Shown here one piece after another: positions 16,735 through 25,311 of a stretch of 64,000 bases of DNA (positions within the stretch are counted from its first letter, which is position 1; each line of letters starts with the position of its first letter). Source of the stretch: Maridesulfovibrio sp. (lineage in GTDB: Bacteria > Desulfobacterota > Desulfovibrionia > Desulfovibrionales > Desulfovibrionaceae); contig NZ_OY762999.1 of assembly GCF_963666665.1 (NCBI RefSeq), forward strand, positions 849,501-913,500, read 5' to 3'. Under the pieces are notes generated by a model. It saw only the letters and a list, made by a program, of their open reading frames with translations. It did no database searches and was not told the DNA's origin. The translations under genes were made by a program, and so were the position numbers.

Positions 16735-17895
16735 TTAGAACGGAGGCAGGAGGCTGTAGCCGAGGAATCCCTTGGACGAGTAACGGATACCTACGTACAG
16801 AGCCAGTACGACGAAGAGTCGCTTGAGCCATACGTCCGGAATGTACTTGGAAGTACGGGGGCCGATAAAGGAACCCACGAGGATACCGAGGAGTTCAACA
16901 CCGATGAGGGGCCAGAACACGGGGGTATCTTTAACAACCATGTAGGTGAAGACGGAGGTGGTCATACCTACGAGTACGGCCAGTGCGGAGGTACCTGCAA
17001 CGAGGTACATGGGCAGGCCGGCAACACTGGTCAGGAAGGGCACGAGCAGGAATCCGCCGCCCACGCCGAGGAAGGAAGCAAGTGCTGCGATGATGAAACC
17101 GCCGACTACGGGGATAAGGGGGTTGAAAGAGAATTCAACGCCGTAGAAGGTGAATACGCACTTGGTCATGGAGAAGCTGACAACCTTAACACCCATGGCT
17201 GCGGTATCAACTTTTGCGCCTTCTTTTTCTTCTTTGATGGAAGCTTCGAATGCCTTTGCTGCTTCTTTAGCCTGCTTTTTGCCAGCCTGTCCTTTGGGAG
17301 TGGTTTCGTAGAACAGGTAGCAGCCAAGAGCCAGAACAAAGAGACCGAAGAATCCGATGTAGGATTTCAGGGAGATTTTACCGGCTGTAAGCCAGGGAAC
17401 AAGGTAGGAACCGGCAATGGAACCTGCGGCGAGGGAAAGACCCAGCGGCAGAACCAGACGGCCCATCTTGTAGTAGTTGAAAGAGGACATTGCCGCGGAA
17501 GTACCAACCAGCCACTGGTTAGATACGCGGATGGAGTCGGTTACCAGTTTGTTCATGACCGGAGAGGTCTTTTTGAAGGTAGATGCGTAGTTACCGAAAC
17601 CGTAAATGGTGATGTGACCTACACCGGCCATGATACCGCCGAATGCGCCGACGGTGGAGAAAATCCAACCTACCCAGATTGCCCATACGAAGCCGATTAC
17701 GAGGTTAACGCTGGGGCCACCGGGGATTCCGAGGAAGCCGGGAGCGAGTTCAGAGTTGATTTGGCCTGCTTCAGCACCTTTGGGGGTTGCGCTGATGGCA
17801 TCTGCGAGACGGTCTGCAAAGGCGGGCTGGATATAGGCCACCACTGCCAGTGCCGCGATAGCCATGATCAAAAGGCTTTTGCGTGATTTAAACAT
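16735..17895 (-). CDS. Sulfite/organosulfur exporter, TauE/SafE family permease
   Basis: The ATG at 17895 has GGAG 7 nt before it and gives 386 residues; the open frame continues further upstream but without a good ribosome site. The protein starts with a hydrophobic segment that may be a cleaved signal (VVAYIQPAFA). Two halves each carry the family's Gly-rich signature (GAFGGIMAGVGH near residue 87; LGVGGGFLLVPFL near 265), separated by a long charged loop (KKQAKEAAKAFEASIKEEKE). TauE/SafE proteins export sulfite, sulfoacetate or related anions. In a sulfate reducer, sulfite or sulfonate handling is plausible. The convergent long frame on the plus strand here is its antisense shadow. Confidence 0.85.
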   Translation of the reverse strand: MFKSRKSLLIMAIAALAVVAYIQPAFADRLADAISATPKGAEAGQINSELAPGFLGIPGGPSVNLVIGFVWAIWVGWIFSTVGAFGGIMAGVGHITIYGFGNYASTFKKTSPVMNKLVTDSIRVSNQWLVGTSAAMSSFNYYKMGRLVLPLGLSLAAGSIAGSYLVPWLTAGKISLKSYIGFFGLFVLALGCYLFYETTPKGQAGKKQAKEAAKAFEASIKEEKEGAKVDTAAMGVKVVSFSMTKCVFTFYGVEFSFNPLIPVVGGFIIAALASFLGVGGGFLLVPFLTSVAGLPMYLVAGTSALAVLVGMTTSVFTYMVVKDTPVFWPLIGVELLGILVGSFIGPRTSKYIPDVWLKRLFVVLALYVGIRYSSKGFLGYSLLPPF

Positions 17896-18022
17896 AGTGT
17901 ATCTCCTTGATCGAAAGTTGGTTTTGCTGTGTCTGCTTTCTGCTTCCTTACCGGCTGTTGCAGCAGCCGGAGACCCTATCAGATTCAGATTGAACAGGAA
18001 CAGCGCCTTCATTCCTATTTGT

Positions 18023-18062
18023 GCTATCCCCGGGCCTTGCAGTGTCCGGGGATAGCTTTTTT
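18023..18062 (+). terminator. Terminator-like hairpin with plus-strand T-tract
   Basis: Perfect 11-bp arms (18023-18033 and 18046-18056, GCTATCCCCGG) are followed by six T on the plus strand (18057-18062). Both flanking genes are on the minus strand, where the hairpin is followed by ACAAATAGG, not a T-tract. It would therefore stop plus-strand (antisense) transcripts best. Confidence 0.6.
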
Positions 18063-18069
18063 GCTTTTA

Positions 18070-18843
18070 CTATTTTTCTTTCTTGAAAATAATCAGAGGA
18101 CAGTTCTTGCAGACATCCTGACCGGGGAAGCCATCGCCGGGCTTGGTGATGGAGGAACTTGCGATTTCCATGCGGTCCACAAGTCTCTGAACCATTTTTT
18201 TGAACTTGGTGCCGGGAATCATGACGTTGATTTCGCCGCGTTCGGTTTTACCGGCGTTGTAGCTGCCGGAACATGCACAGACCATGTTGAATTCCTGCTC
18301 GTTGTAGGTGTACACGCAGCCTGCGCAAGCGGAGGAGTTCATGGTGATGTTCGGGCGCAGGGGATGGGTGTCGGTGGCTGCTGCGTAGTCAACTGCAAAG
18401 TGGTAAGCCTGCATGTTGTCACAGTAGAAGTGAACTACGTCAGGTTCGAAGATGCCGTCGATGGAACCGAGAGGTGCCACAGCAATACCGATGAGGCCTT
18501 CTTTCATGCGGGGTTTGCTGAGTACGAATTTTTCAGCCTGCTCCATATCTACAACATATTTGGAGTGACCTTTGATTTCACCTTCATCCAGTTCCTTCCA
18601 TGCGAAAGCGTATTTTGCGTTGCCGCAACCAAGGCCTTCAACATCGGAGTATACGGTCTGGCCTTTCATGCGGGCTGCTATTTCCCACTGGCAGAAGGTC
18701 ATGGGCTTGAGCGGAACATGGAAATCCGCTTTTTCCTTGAATTCGTCCACTTCAGCCTGATCGAAGAAATATTTAACGGCTACAGGGTAATGATAAAGTC
18801 TCATTTCCTTCATCAGCAGTTCTTGAATCTCTTTGTAAGTCAT
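18070..18843 (-). CDS. DUF169 family protein
   Basis: This 257-residue protein starts at an ATG with a very strong site (GAGGAGG). It matches the DUF169 layout: N-terminal helix with RLYHYPVAVKYFF, a cofactor/metal-looking centre with FCQWEIAAR and GLGCGNAKYAFAW, then MNSSACAGCVYTYN, and a C-terminal DVCKNCPL. Cysteine-rich motifs (C-A-G-C; C-K-N-C) suggest metal or cofactor binding, though DUF169 biochemistry is not established. It lies upstream of the TauE permease gene on the same strand (174 nt gap with a hairpin between), so expression may be separate. Confidence 0.85.
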   Translation of the reverse strand: MTYKEIQELLMKEMRLYHYPVAVKYFFDQAEVDEFKEKADFHVPLKPMTFCQWEIAARMKGQTVYSDVEGLGCGNAKYAFAWKELDEGEIKGHSKYVVDMEQAEKFVLSKPRMKEGLIGIAVAPLGSIDGIFEPDVVHFYCDNMQAYHFAVDYAAATDTHPLRPNITMNSSACAGCVYTYNEQEFNMVCACSGSYNAGKTERGEINVMIPGTKFKKMVQRLVDRMEIASSSITKPGDGFPGQDVCKNCPLIIFKKEK

Positions 18844-19301
18844 GGTGACCTCCTCACTTCCTTCTATTTAGGTTTAAATAATAAATGTGCTGTGATTGCC
18901 CGGTAGTTTTTAACTTACACTCTTTTTATGGGTCTGTGAAAAAATAAACAAACGTTTTTGGGATAAAGAAAAAAATAACATTTTTTCACATTAATTGCGC
19001 TTCAAAAAACTCTATGGAGCTCAATCTTTTGATAAAAATTTCACAATATATTTAATAAAATTATATAAAATAGTATGTTATAGTAATTTCTTCAGTTGAA
19101 TTTATTTTACATTATGATTACTTTTAGAAAATACAAATTCGTTTTTAGAATTGATTGTTAGACTTTTCACTTATCTCGTTGACTGTAGATCTCGTTTGAA
19201 TTTTACAATTGCCTGTAAAATGACCTAAGATTCACGCTGCTTAAACTTTGCAGATTCAGGCGGAAAACTGTCCGATATGGATAACTGGATAAGGAGGAAA
19301 T
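18844..19301. other. AT-rich divergent intergenic region
   Basis: This 458-nt region lies between the divergent DUF169 and MBL-hydrolase genes. It is strongly AT-rich from 18900 to 19200, with many short A- and T-runs, and must contain both promoters. No coding frame, terminator or clear operator was seen. The only clear element is the strong ribosome site AAGGAGG at 19292-19298 for the MBL gene. Confidence 0.6.
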
Positions 19302-20054
19302 ATGTCCAAGTACAGAATTCATCCCATCGTTGTAGGTACGAAGAGATTCGACAAAGGTATGATGACCTATCAGCATGATTACGGTCAGCCATACATCATT
19401 CCTATTTATAGCTGGTATCTGGAAGGCGGTGACAAGAAGATTCTTGTTGATACCGGAGAGATGCAGCCTATCATTTCCGAGGATCGCGAAGCTGATCTCG
19501 GCGGCAAAATACACACTTTCGAAGACGGTCTGGAAAAATTCGGTCTCAAGCCTGAAGACATCGACATAGTTGTCCATACCCATTTGCACAATGACCATTG
19601 TGAGAATGATTACAAATGCACCAACGCTAAATTCTACGTACATCGTAAGGAGCTTGATCATGTGCATGATCCGCATCCGCTGGATTTCCGCTATTTGGAG
19701 GATTATGTGGAGGATGTGGAGGAGGCTGGGCAAATAGTGGCCGTTGATGGTGATTACGAGGTGGTTCCCGGCATACGTATGATGCATACCCCTGTCCATA
19801 CACCGGGCGGCATGACTGTCCTGATTGATACCGAAGGCGGGCTGGCAGCTATTACCGGATTTTGTGTGATTATGGAGAACTTCAATCCTCCGCCAGAAGT
19901 ACGGGGCATGGAGATGGAGGTTATTCCTCCGGGGACTTCGGTCAATACCTATAAAGCTTACGACATCATGCTTAAAGTCAAAGAAATGGCAGACATACTT
20001 ATCCCGTTGCATGAGCCTGCTTTTGCCAAGGTTGATGTAGTGGAAGGCACTTAA
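19302..20054 (+). CDS. MBL-fold metallo-hydrolase (AHL-lactonase-like)
   Basis: The 250-residue protein has the metallo-beta-lactamase signature HTHLHNDHCE (about residues 91-100), with an upstream strand KILVDTGEM, a later H-V-H-D-P-H segment, HTPVHTPGG (about 163-171, third metal histidine) and a C-terminal IPLHEPAF histidine. These ligands fit a di-zinc hydrolase such as N-acyl-homoserine lactonases and similar N-terminal MBL enzymes. The substrate cannot be read from sequence. The gene has a strong Shine-Dalgarno site and is a single transcription unit as far as can be seen; it ends 384 nt before cstA. Confidence 0.85.
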   Translation: MSKYRIHPIVVGTKRFDKGMMTYQHDYGQPYIIPIYSWYLEGGDKKILVDTGEMQPIISEDREADLGGKIHTFEDGLEKFGLKPEDIDIVVHTHLHNDHCENDYKCTNAKFYVHRKELDHVHDPHPLDFRYLEDYVEDVEEAGQIVAVDGDYEVVPGIRMMHTPVHTPGGMTVLIDTEGGLAAITGFCVIMENFNPPPEVRGMEMEVIPPGTSVNTYKAYDIMLKVKEMADILIPLHEPAFAKVDVVEGT

Positions 20055-20262
20055 GAGGCGTTGCAATGATTCTGCAATTAAATTGTGGCCGCATTATTTG
20101 CGTAAAAACGATTTTCGGTGAACTTGTTGCAGGTTAATCGTTAATATCACATGCGTTATTTTGAATTGTGAAATTGCAAACGGTTGTGGTTACGGTATTT
20201 TTAAAAGGGAACTGGTAATTCATGCTGAAATAATTTAGGTAGTAGAATCCTAAAATTATTAT

Positions 20263-20364
20263 GAGTACCCACTGCCGTCCCGAGGGGGCCTGGTTCAGCA
20301 TATAAGGTTGTCTTCTGACAACGGGCGGGCTGAATCCGGAAAGGGTTTTTAAGGCAGGGTGCTC
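20263..20364 (+). ncRNA. Structured leader RNA upstream of cstA (unrecognised class)
   Basis: A closing stem pairs GAGTACC plus CTGCC (20263-20276) with GGCAG plus GGTGCTC (20353-20364), about 12 pairs. Inside lie a small CCCGAGGGG hairpin (about 20278-20287), a TTCAGC/GCTGAA stem (20294-20299 with 20329-20334) and a perfect GTTGTC/GACAAC hairpin (20307-20322). A further AAGAC/GTCTT hairpin follows near 20385. The multi-branch shape 75 nt before the start codon suggests a cis-regulator. No known riboswitch consensus was matched by eye. Confidence 0.45.
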
Positions 20365-20438
20365 GTAAAGTGTGTGGTTGCGGGAAGACATCGGGTCTTT
20401 CTGCCTGTATTGGTTCTTTTTTCTTTGGAGGTATTGAG

Positions 20439-22181
20439 GTGAACTCACTCGTTATCGCCGGTCTTTGCTTTGTGGGGTATATTGTTGCGTATCATACCTA
20501 TGGCAAATTTCTGGCAAAAAAGATTTTTCAGATTGATGAGAACAAGGTTTGTCCCAGCTGCGAACTCGAGGACGGTAAAGACTTTGTTCCTACTAAAAAA
20601 GAAGTGCTCTTCGGGCACCATTTTACTTCCATTGCCGGACTTGGTCCCATCGTAGGTCCCGCAATTGCTATTATCTGGGGTTGGGTCCCCGCTGTTCTTT
20701 GGGTTTTCTTCGGTGCCATCTTCATGGGGGCTGTTCATGATTTTGGTTCCCTTGTCGTCAGCCTGCGCAATCAGGGCCGTTCTGTGGGCGATCTTGCAGC
20801 CGGGTTGCTTAACAATCGTGTGCGTTCTTTGTTTCTGATCATCATCTTTTTTGAGCTGCTGATCGTTATCGCTGTTTTTGCACTGATTATCGCTATCCTT
20901 TTTAATATGTACCCCGCCGCGGTTGTTCCGGTATGGAGTGAGGTCCCCATTGCTGTCGGCCTTGGCTGGCTTATGTATAAAAAAGGCGCGGACCATACTG
21001 TCTGGTCCATCATTGCCCTTATTGCCATGTACGCATTTGTTGTGGTCGGTGTTTACCTGCCCTTCAAAATGCCAGCTATTGCAGGCATGAACCCGATCGT
21101 GGTCTGGACTTTGATAATGCTGGTTTACGCATTTATCGCATCCATTCTTCCGGTTACCGCCTTGTTGCAGCCTCGCGACTACATTAACGGGCACCAGCTC
21201 TTTGTAGCCCTGATTCTGTTGGTAATCGGCGCTGTTGTGGCTCATCCCACATTCGTTGCCCCGGCTCTCGACCTTGCACCGCAGGGTGCTCCGCCGATGC
21301 TGCCCTTCCTGTTTGTTATTATCGCTTGTGGCGCTATTTCCGGTTTCCATTCTCTGGTAAGCTCCGGTACTTCCGCCAAGCAGTGCGAAACCGAGCGCGA
21401 TTCCCGTATGATCGGTTACGGTTCCATGCTTATGGAAGCTGCATTGTCTATCCTCGTCATCGTAGCTGTCGGCGCTGGACTTGGGCTTGGAAAGCATACT
21501 GCTGATGGTCAGTTCCTGACCGGAACCGCAGCCTTCACCACCCACTACGCATCATGGGCATCCGCAGCCGGACTCGGCGCAAAGCTGGGTGCGTTTGTTG
21601 AAGGCTCCGCTAACCTGATGGCCAGTTACGGTATCCCTTCAAATATCGCTCTTGCAATCATGGGCGTGTTTCTGGTCAGCTTTGCAGCGACCACCCTCGA
21701 CAGTGCTACCCGTATTCAGCGTTACGTTGTAGGTGAACTGGCTCAGGCATATAAAATGCCTGCCTTGTCCGGAGCCGTTCCCGCAACTTTGATTGCAGTC
21801 GGTACTGCTGCCATACTTTGCTTTAACGGCGGGTTCTCCATCGGCGCACTGAAAAAGGGCGCTCTGGCTCTCTGGCCGCTGTTCGGTACTGTAAACCAGC
21901 TGCTGGCAGCACTGGCTTTGCTGATCATCACTGTTTATCTTGCACGTAAAAAAGTTAAAGCCATTTATACCGGTATCCCCATGGTCTTTATGATCGCCAT
22001 GACCGGTTGGGCAATGGTGTTCAACCTCCAGAAATTCTACGCCGGAGGCAAGTGGCTGCTCTTCGTAGTAGGTTTGATTGTATTCGTGCTCGAAATCTGG
22101 ATGATTGCTGAAACCTATCTGATTATGAAGAAGGTTTATGGCGGTGACGAAGAAGCACAAGGAGTTACTGATAACGCCTAG
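20439..22181 (+). CDS. cstA: CstA-family carbon starvation / peptide or pyruvate transporter
   Basis: GTG 20439 is used because GGAGG (20427-20431) lies 7 nt upstream. The 580-residue polytopic protein shows the CstA hallmarks: LGPIVGPAIAIIWGWVPAVL near residue 70, GAVHDFGSLVVSLRNQGRSV near 100, ACGAISGFHSLVSSGTSAKQ near 290, and an internal TTLDSATRIQRYVVGEL near 425. A CPSCELEDGKDFVPT segment follows the first helix. CstA proteins are peptide or pyruvate importers induced on carbon limitation. At 580 residues it belongs to the shorter CstA form rather than the 700-residue E. coli type. A structured leader precedes it and a terminator follows. Confidence 0.9.
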   Translation: MNSLVIAGLCFVGYIVAYHTYGKFLAKKIFQIDENKVCPSCELEDGKDFVPTKKEVLFGHHFTSIAGLGPIVGPAIAIIWGWVPAVLWVFFGAIFMGAVHDFGSLVVSLRNQGRSVGDLAAGLLNNRVRSLFLIIIFFELLIVIAVFALIIAILFNMYPAAVVPVWSEVPIAVGLGWLMYKKGADHTVWSIIALIAMYAFVVVGVYLPFKMPAIAGMNPIVVWTLIMLVYAFIASILPVTALLQPRDYINGHQLFVALILLVIGAVVAHPTFVAPALDLAPQGAPPMLPFLFVIIACGAISGFHSLVSSGTSAKQCETERDSRMIGYGSMLMEAALSILVIVAVGAGLGLGKHTADGQFLTGTAAFTTHYASWASAAGLGAKLGAFVEGSANLMASYGIPSNIALAIMGVFLVSFAATTLDSATRIQRYVVGELAQAYKMPALSGAVPATLIAVGTAAILCFNGGFSIGALKKGALALWPLFGTVNQLLAALALLIITVYLARKKVKAIYTGIPMVFMIAMTGWAMVFNLQKFYAGGKWLLFVVGLIVFVLEIWMIAETYLIMKKVYGGDEEAQGVTDNA

Positions 22182-22211
22182 CTGATCGTTTTCAGTACAT
22201 ATAGTGAAGAA

Positions 22212-22246
22212 GCCCCCGGCAGCCTTTGGTTGTCGGGGGTGTTTTT
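22212..22246 (+). terminator. Terminator of cstA
   Basis: CCCCCGGCA pairs with TGTCGGGGG around a GCCTTTGGT loop, followed by GTTTTTG. It lies 31 nt after the cstA stop. Confidence 0.8.
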
Positions 22247-22329
22247 GTGAAGGATGTGTACATGTTTTTTGAGAGAGGTTATGATGGTAAGTGTATAAAT
22301 CAGTCCATGCAGGTATAGGGGCAGGGAAC

Positions 22330-22959
22330 ATGAAATCAGAAGACAGAGCCACAGATATAACCATTAATGAATCCGGGATTATCTGGAATTGGAACGCCAA
22401 GCATATTCTTGCGGATAAATATCGAATGCTGGAGTTCGGTAAATTGCTGGTGGCTGTCTTGGTAATGTTTATTGTTTTGATGGTGGTTATTGTCGTTGCT
22501 GTAGATGGAGGTATGAGGGAGCTTCAGACTGCTCTTTATATTTCTATGGCTGCCATAGGAGGATTCGGGGTGCTGATTCTTGTGGCCCTTGCCTTGGTGG
22601 GCCATGTTTTTAGATATCAGTTCGGAGTATCGGATAAATCAGTTTACTCTCGGATGTTTACGGGAAAGATGGAAGATGCAGCAACAGCGATAGTCGTTCT
22701 TTCTGCCATGATGGGAAATCCCCAGGCCATGGGGCAGGGGATACTGGCTAAATCTGATGAGTATGTTGAAATCAGTTTTGCAGATATGAAGAAGATCAGT
22801 TGGTATCCTGCTGACTATGTTATAAGATTTAAGGGGGCGTGGTACAGCAAGCCGTTTTATATGGATTGTCCGCCGCATCTATATAATGAAATAGAAGTAA
22901 AGATACGTGCCGGACTTAAAGTCGCGCACAATGTTAATTTTATCGATGAATTGAATTAA
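22330..22959 (+). CDS. Membrane protein of unknown function
   Basis: ATG 22330 follows AGGG (22323-22326 region) and gives 209 residues. A soluble N-terminal part (about 1-38, with ITINESGIIWNWNAKHIL) is followed by two membrane helices (about 40-63 and 76-98) and a soluble C-terminal domain of about 110 residues with alternating strands (YVEISFADMKKISWYPADYV, then VIRFKGAWYSKPFY). The layout resembles small proteins with a PH-like cytoplasmic domain after two helices, but this is not a firm assignment. No clear operon partner; promoter and terminator regions around it are unremarkable. A weak CCTGCAAGCGGCAGG hairpin lies about 55 nt after the stop. Confidence 0.7.
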   Translation: MKSEDRATDITINESGIIWNWNAKHILADKYRMLEFGKLLVAVLVMFIVLMVVIVVAVDGGMRELQTALYISMAAIGGFGVLILVALALVGHVFRYQFGVSDKSVYSRMFTGKMEDAATAIVVLSAMMGNPQAMGQGILAKSDEYVEISFADMKKISWYPADYVIRFKGAWYSKPFYMDCPPHLYNEIEVKIRAGLKVAHNVNFIDELN

Positions 22960-23136
22960 GTAATACTTATTTACAATTCCAAACTTGACACAAACCTATC
23001 CTTCATTCATTCCTGCAAGCGGCAGGCACGGCTTTTTGTAAATTTATTCCTGCTCGTATAAGTCCCTCTTAGGAAAGCCGGACAGGTCCAGTAAAATATT
23101 TCATATCGATACCTTACCAATAAACAACCATACATT

Positions 23137-24129
23137 ATGAACGTAATGATCACCGGGGCGACCGGATTGATTGGTTCCCGGCTTGTCAAAATTCTTGCTG
23201 AAAAGGGATTCCATATTAAAGCTCTTGTTCGCGATAAGATCAGGGCTCAGCAGCTTATTAATGAACCAGTGGAATTTGCAATTGGAGATTTGAATAACGA
23301 ATCTGCACTTGAAGAGGCTTTGCAGGGCTGTAGATATCTTTTTCATCTGGCAGCGGATTATCGTCTTTGGGTTCCGGACCCGGAAAGTATGACCCGTACT
23401 AACGTGGAAGGTACGCGTTTGCTGATGCAGAAAGCCCTTGAAGCCGGGGTGGAGCGTATTGTCTACACTTCCAGTGTTTGTGTGCTTGGAAGTAATGATG
23501 ATGGGAGCCCTGCTGACGAAGACGCTGAATCAACAGTTGCGGACATGATCAGTCCGTACAAGAAATCCAAATTTTTAGCTGAGAAAGTGGTTATGAAGAT
23601 GATTCGGGATGAGGGGCTTCCTGCTGTGATTGTGAATCCCTCAACTCCGGTTGGGCCGGGCGATTCGCGGCCGACTCCTACAGGAACCATGGTGCTCAAT
23701 GCCGCCCGTGACGGCGGAATGTTTTACGCTGATACAGGGCTGAATGTCGCTCACGTTGATGATATTGCTTACGGTCATCTGCTTGCCTTGGAAAAGGGTA
23801 GAATTGGTCGCAGGTATATCCTCGGAGGGGATAATATCAGCCTTAAGGATTTATTTGCCATGACAGCCCGGATCACCAATAAGCCCGGACCTAGGTTCAG
23901 GGTCCCGCAGATGGTGATGTATCTCGCTGGTTTCACCGGGGAAGTAATGGCAAGGCTGGGACTGCTCAAGAATCCTGTGGCTACCATGGATAGTGTGCGC
24001 ATGGCATCCAAAAAGATGTATTACAGTTCTGAGCGGGCTGAAAAAGAATTGGGCTACACTCATCGTCCGGCTTTGGAAGCGGTTCAGGATGCGGTCTGCT
24101 GGTTTAAGGATCAGCAGATGCTTGATTAG
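23137..24129 (+). CDS. hpnA: NAD-dependent sugar epimerase, HpnA-like (hopanoid-associated)
   Basis: This 330-residue extended SDR has the Rossmann motif TGATGLIGS (residues 6-14), catalytic YKKSK (Tyr near residue 148), and a sequence close to the hopanoid-associated sugar epimerase HpnA: FHLAADYRLWVPDPESM, NPSTPVGPGDSRPTPTG, TGLNVAHVDDIAYGHLLALE, RYILGGDNISLKDL. HpnA is linked to hopanoid biosynthesis in many bacteria, but its exact substrate is not settled. No other hpn gene lies in the window. No convincing Shine-Dalgarno site precedes the ATG, so initiation may be weak or leader-dependent. A terminator follows. Confidence 0.85.
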   Translation: MNVMITGATGLIGSRLVKILAEKGFHIKALVRDKIRAQQLINEPVEFAIGDLNNESALEEALQGCRYLFHLAADYRLWVPDPESMTRTNVEGTRLLMQKALEAGVERIVYTSSVCVLGSNDDGSPADEDAESTVADMISPYKKSKFLAEKVVMKMIRDEGLPAVIVNPSTPVGPGDSRPTPTGTMVLNAARDGGMFYADTGLNVAHVDDIAYGHLLALEKGRIGRRYILGGDNISLKDLFAMTARITNKPGPRFRVPQMVMYLAGFTGEVMARLGLLKNPVATMDSVRMASKKMYYSSERAEKELGYTHRPALEAVQDAVCWFKDQQMLD

Positions 24130-24152
24130 ATTTTTTGGTGGTACTAATTTTT

Positions 24153-24190
24153 AAGCCCCCGTTGACCAGAAGGTTGCCGGGGGCTTTTTC
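24153..24190 (+). terminator. Terminator of the epimerase gene
   Basis: AAGCCCCCG pairs with CGGGGGCTT, with additional pairing inside around AGAA, followed by five T. It lies 24 nt after the stop. Confidence 0.8.
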
Positions 24191-24259
24191 TATCTCATCT
24201 CTTGGCGTCTGCCGGACTTGCTGCTAAAAACGGTAATTATAGAGATTAAAGGAGAAATT

Positions 24260-25225
24260 ATGCGCTCAATATATTTTGAAAATGGAAAAATTGATTTTGT
24301 TGAACGGGATAAGCCGCAACTTGCTCCCGGCGAAGCTTTGCTCAAGGTCCGGCTGGCTGGAATTTGCAATACGGATATTGAATTGCATAAGGGTTATTAC
24401 GGGTTTGCAGGTGTTCCCGGCCATGAATTTGTTGCGGAAGTTGAAGACTGTCCTGATAGGCCTGAGTTGGTCGGTAAGCGCGTTGTGGCAGATATTAACT
24501 GTCCGGTTGGTCCGTTTAAGGGTGATCACAGGCATGCTCCTGATCGGACTGTTATTGGTATAGTCAATCATGACGGGGCGTTTGCCGAGTACCTGAAAGC
24601 ACCTGCTGATAATCTTTGTGTGGTCGCGGACAATGTTGAGGATCGGGCTGCTGTTTTTGCCGAGCCTCTTGCTGCCGGACTGGAGGTCAGCCAGCAGATT
24701 CATATTATCGGGGATATGCGGGTAATGGTGCTTGGAGATGGAAAGCTGGGCTTACTTACCGCGCTGGCTTTGAAGTTATACAACCCTAACGTTTTACTGG
24801 TGGGTAAGCATGAGGATAAGCTTGCCATTGCTGCGAAGCAGGGGGTGAATACCTATTGTCTCAGTGACCCTGAAGAACTTACCGCGCTGTCTGAAAAGTG
24901 GGATAAATTTGATTTGGTGGTGGAAGCTACCGGCAGCGAGAAAGGCATTAATTATGCTCTTGATTTTGTGCGCCCTGAAGGAACCATTGTTGCCAAGACC
25001 ACTTCGCATCTGCCCAGCTCTATCAACCTCGCCAAGCTGGTGGTTGATGAAATTTCCATTGTCGGCTCCCGTTGCGGTGACATCGGTCTGGCATTGAATG
25101 TGTTGGAACAGGGAATTATTGATGTGAGCGGCTTGATTGAAGCTGAGTATGATTTTTCTGATTTTAATGATGCATTCGAGCGCGCTATGAGTAAGGGAGC
25201 ATTGAAGGTTCTGGTTAGGATGTAG
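24260..25225 (+). CDS. Medium-chain zinc-type alcohol/sugar dehydrogenase
   Basis: ATG 24260 is preceded by AAAGGAG and gives 321 residues. The GroES-like catalytic domain has GICNTDIELHKGYY (zinc Cys) and VPGHEFVAEV (zinc His-Glu), and the Rossmann domain has VMVLGDGKLGLL near residue 155. The usual structural-zinc lobe with four cysteines is missing: in its place is NCPVGPFKGDHRHAPDRTVIG, with only one Cys. This type occurs in MDR enzymes near BchC and L-threonine dehydrogenase-like groups. The substrate is unknown. It follows the epimerase gene after a terminator, so co-expression is not assured. Confidence 0.85.
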   Translation: MRSIYFENGKIDFVERDKPQLAPGEALLKVRLAGICNTDIELHKGYYGFAGVPGHEFVAEVEDCPDRPELVGKRVVADINCPVGPFKGDHRHAPDRTVIGIVNHDGAFAEYLKAPADNLCVVADNVEDRAAVFAEPLAAGLEVSQQIHIIGDMRVMVLGDGKLGLLTALALKLYNPNVLLVGKHEDKLAIAAKQGVNTYCLSDPEELTALSEKWDKFDLVVEATGSEKGINYALDFVRPEGTIVAKTTSHLPSSINLAKLVVDEISIVGSRCGDIGLALNVLEQGIIDVSGLIEAEYDFSDFNDAFERAMSKGALKVLVRM

Positions 25226-25311
25226 AAGCTATGTTATGATTTAATCTCTTATGGAGGAATTTAATTAAATTTACGGTGTTCTTCAATCCTTTCATAAAAG
25301 GGGATATTTTC

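Noticed and set aside
16642..17886. Long plus-strand reading frame (414 codons) across the TauE gene
   Set aside because: Antisense of the permease; the translation is full of Glu/Gly/His runs without hydrophobic pattern or any family mark.
20085..20102. Possible sigma-54 promoter (TGG...TTGC) upstream of cstA
   Set aside because: The spacing between the GG and GC elements is one base too long for the consensus and neighbouring bases do not fit.
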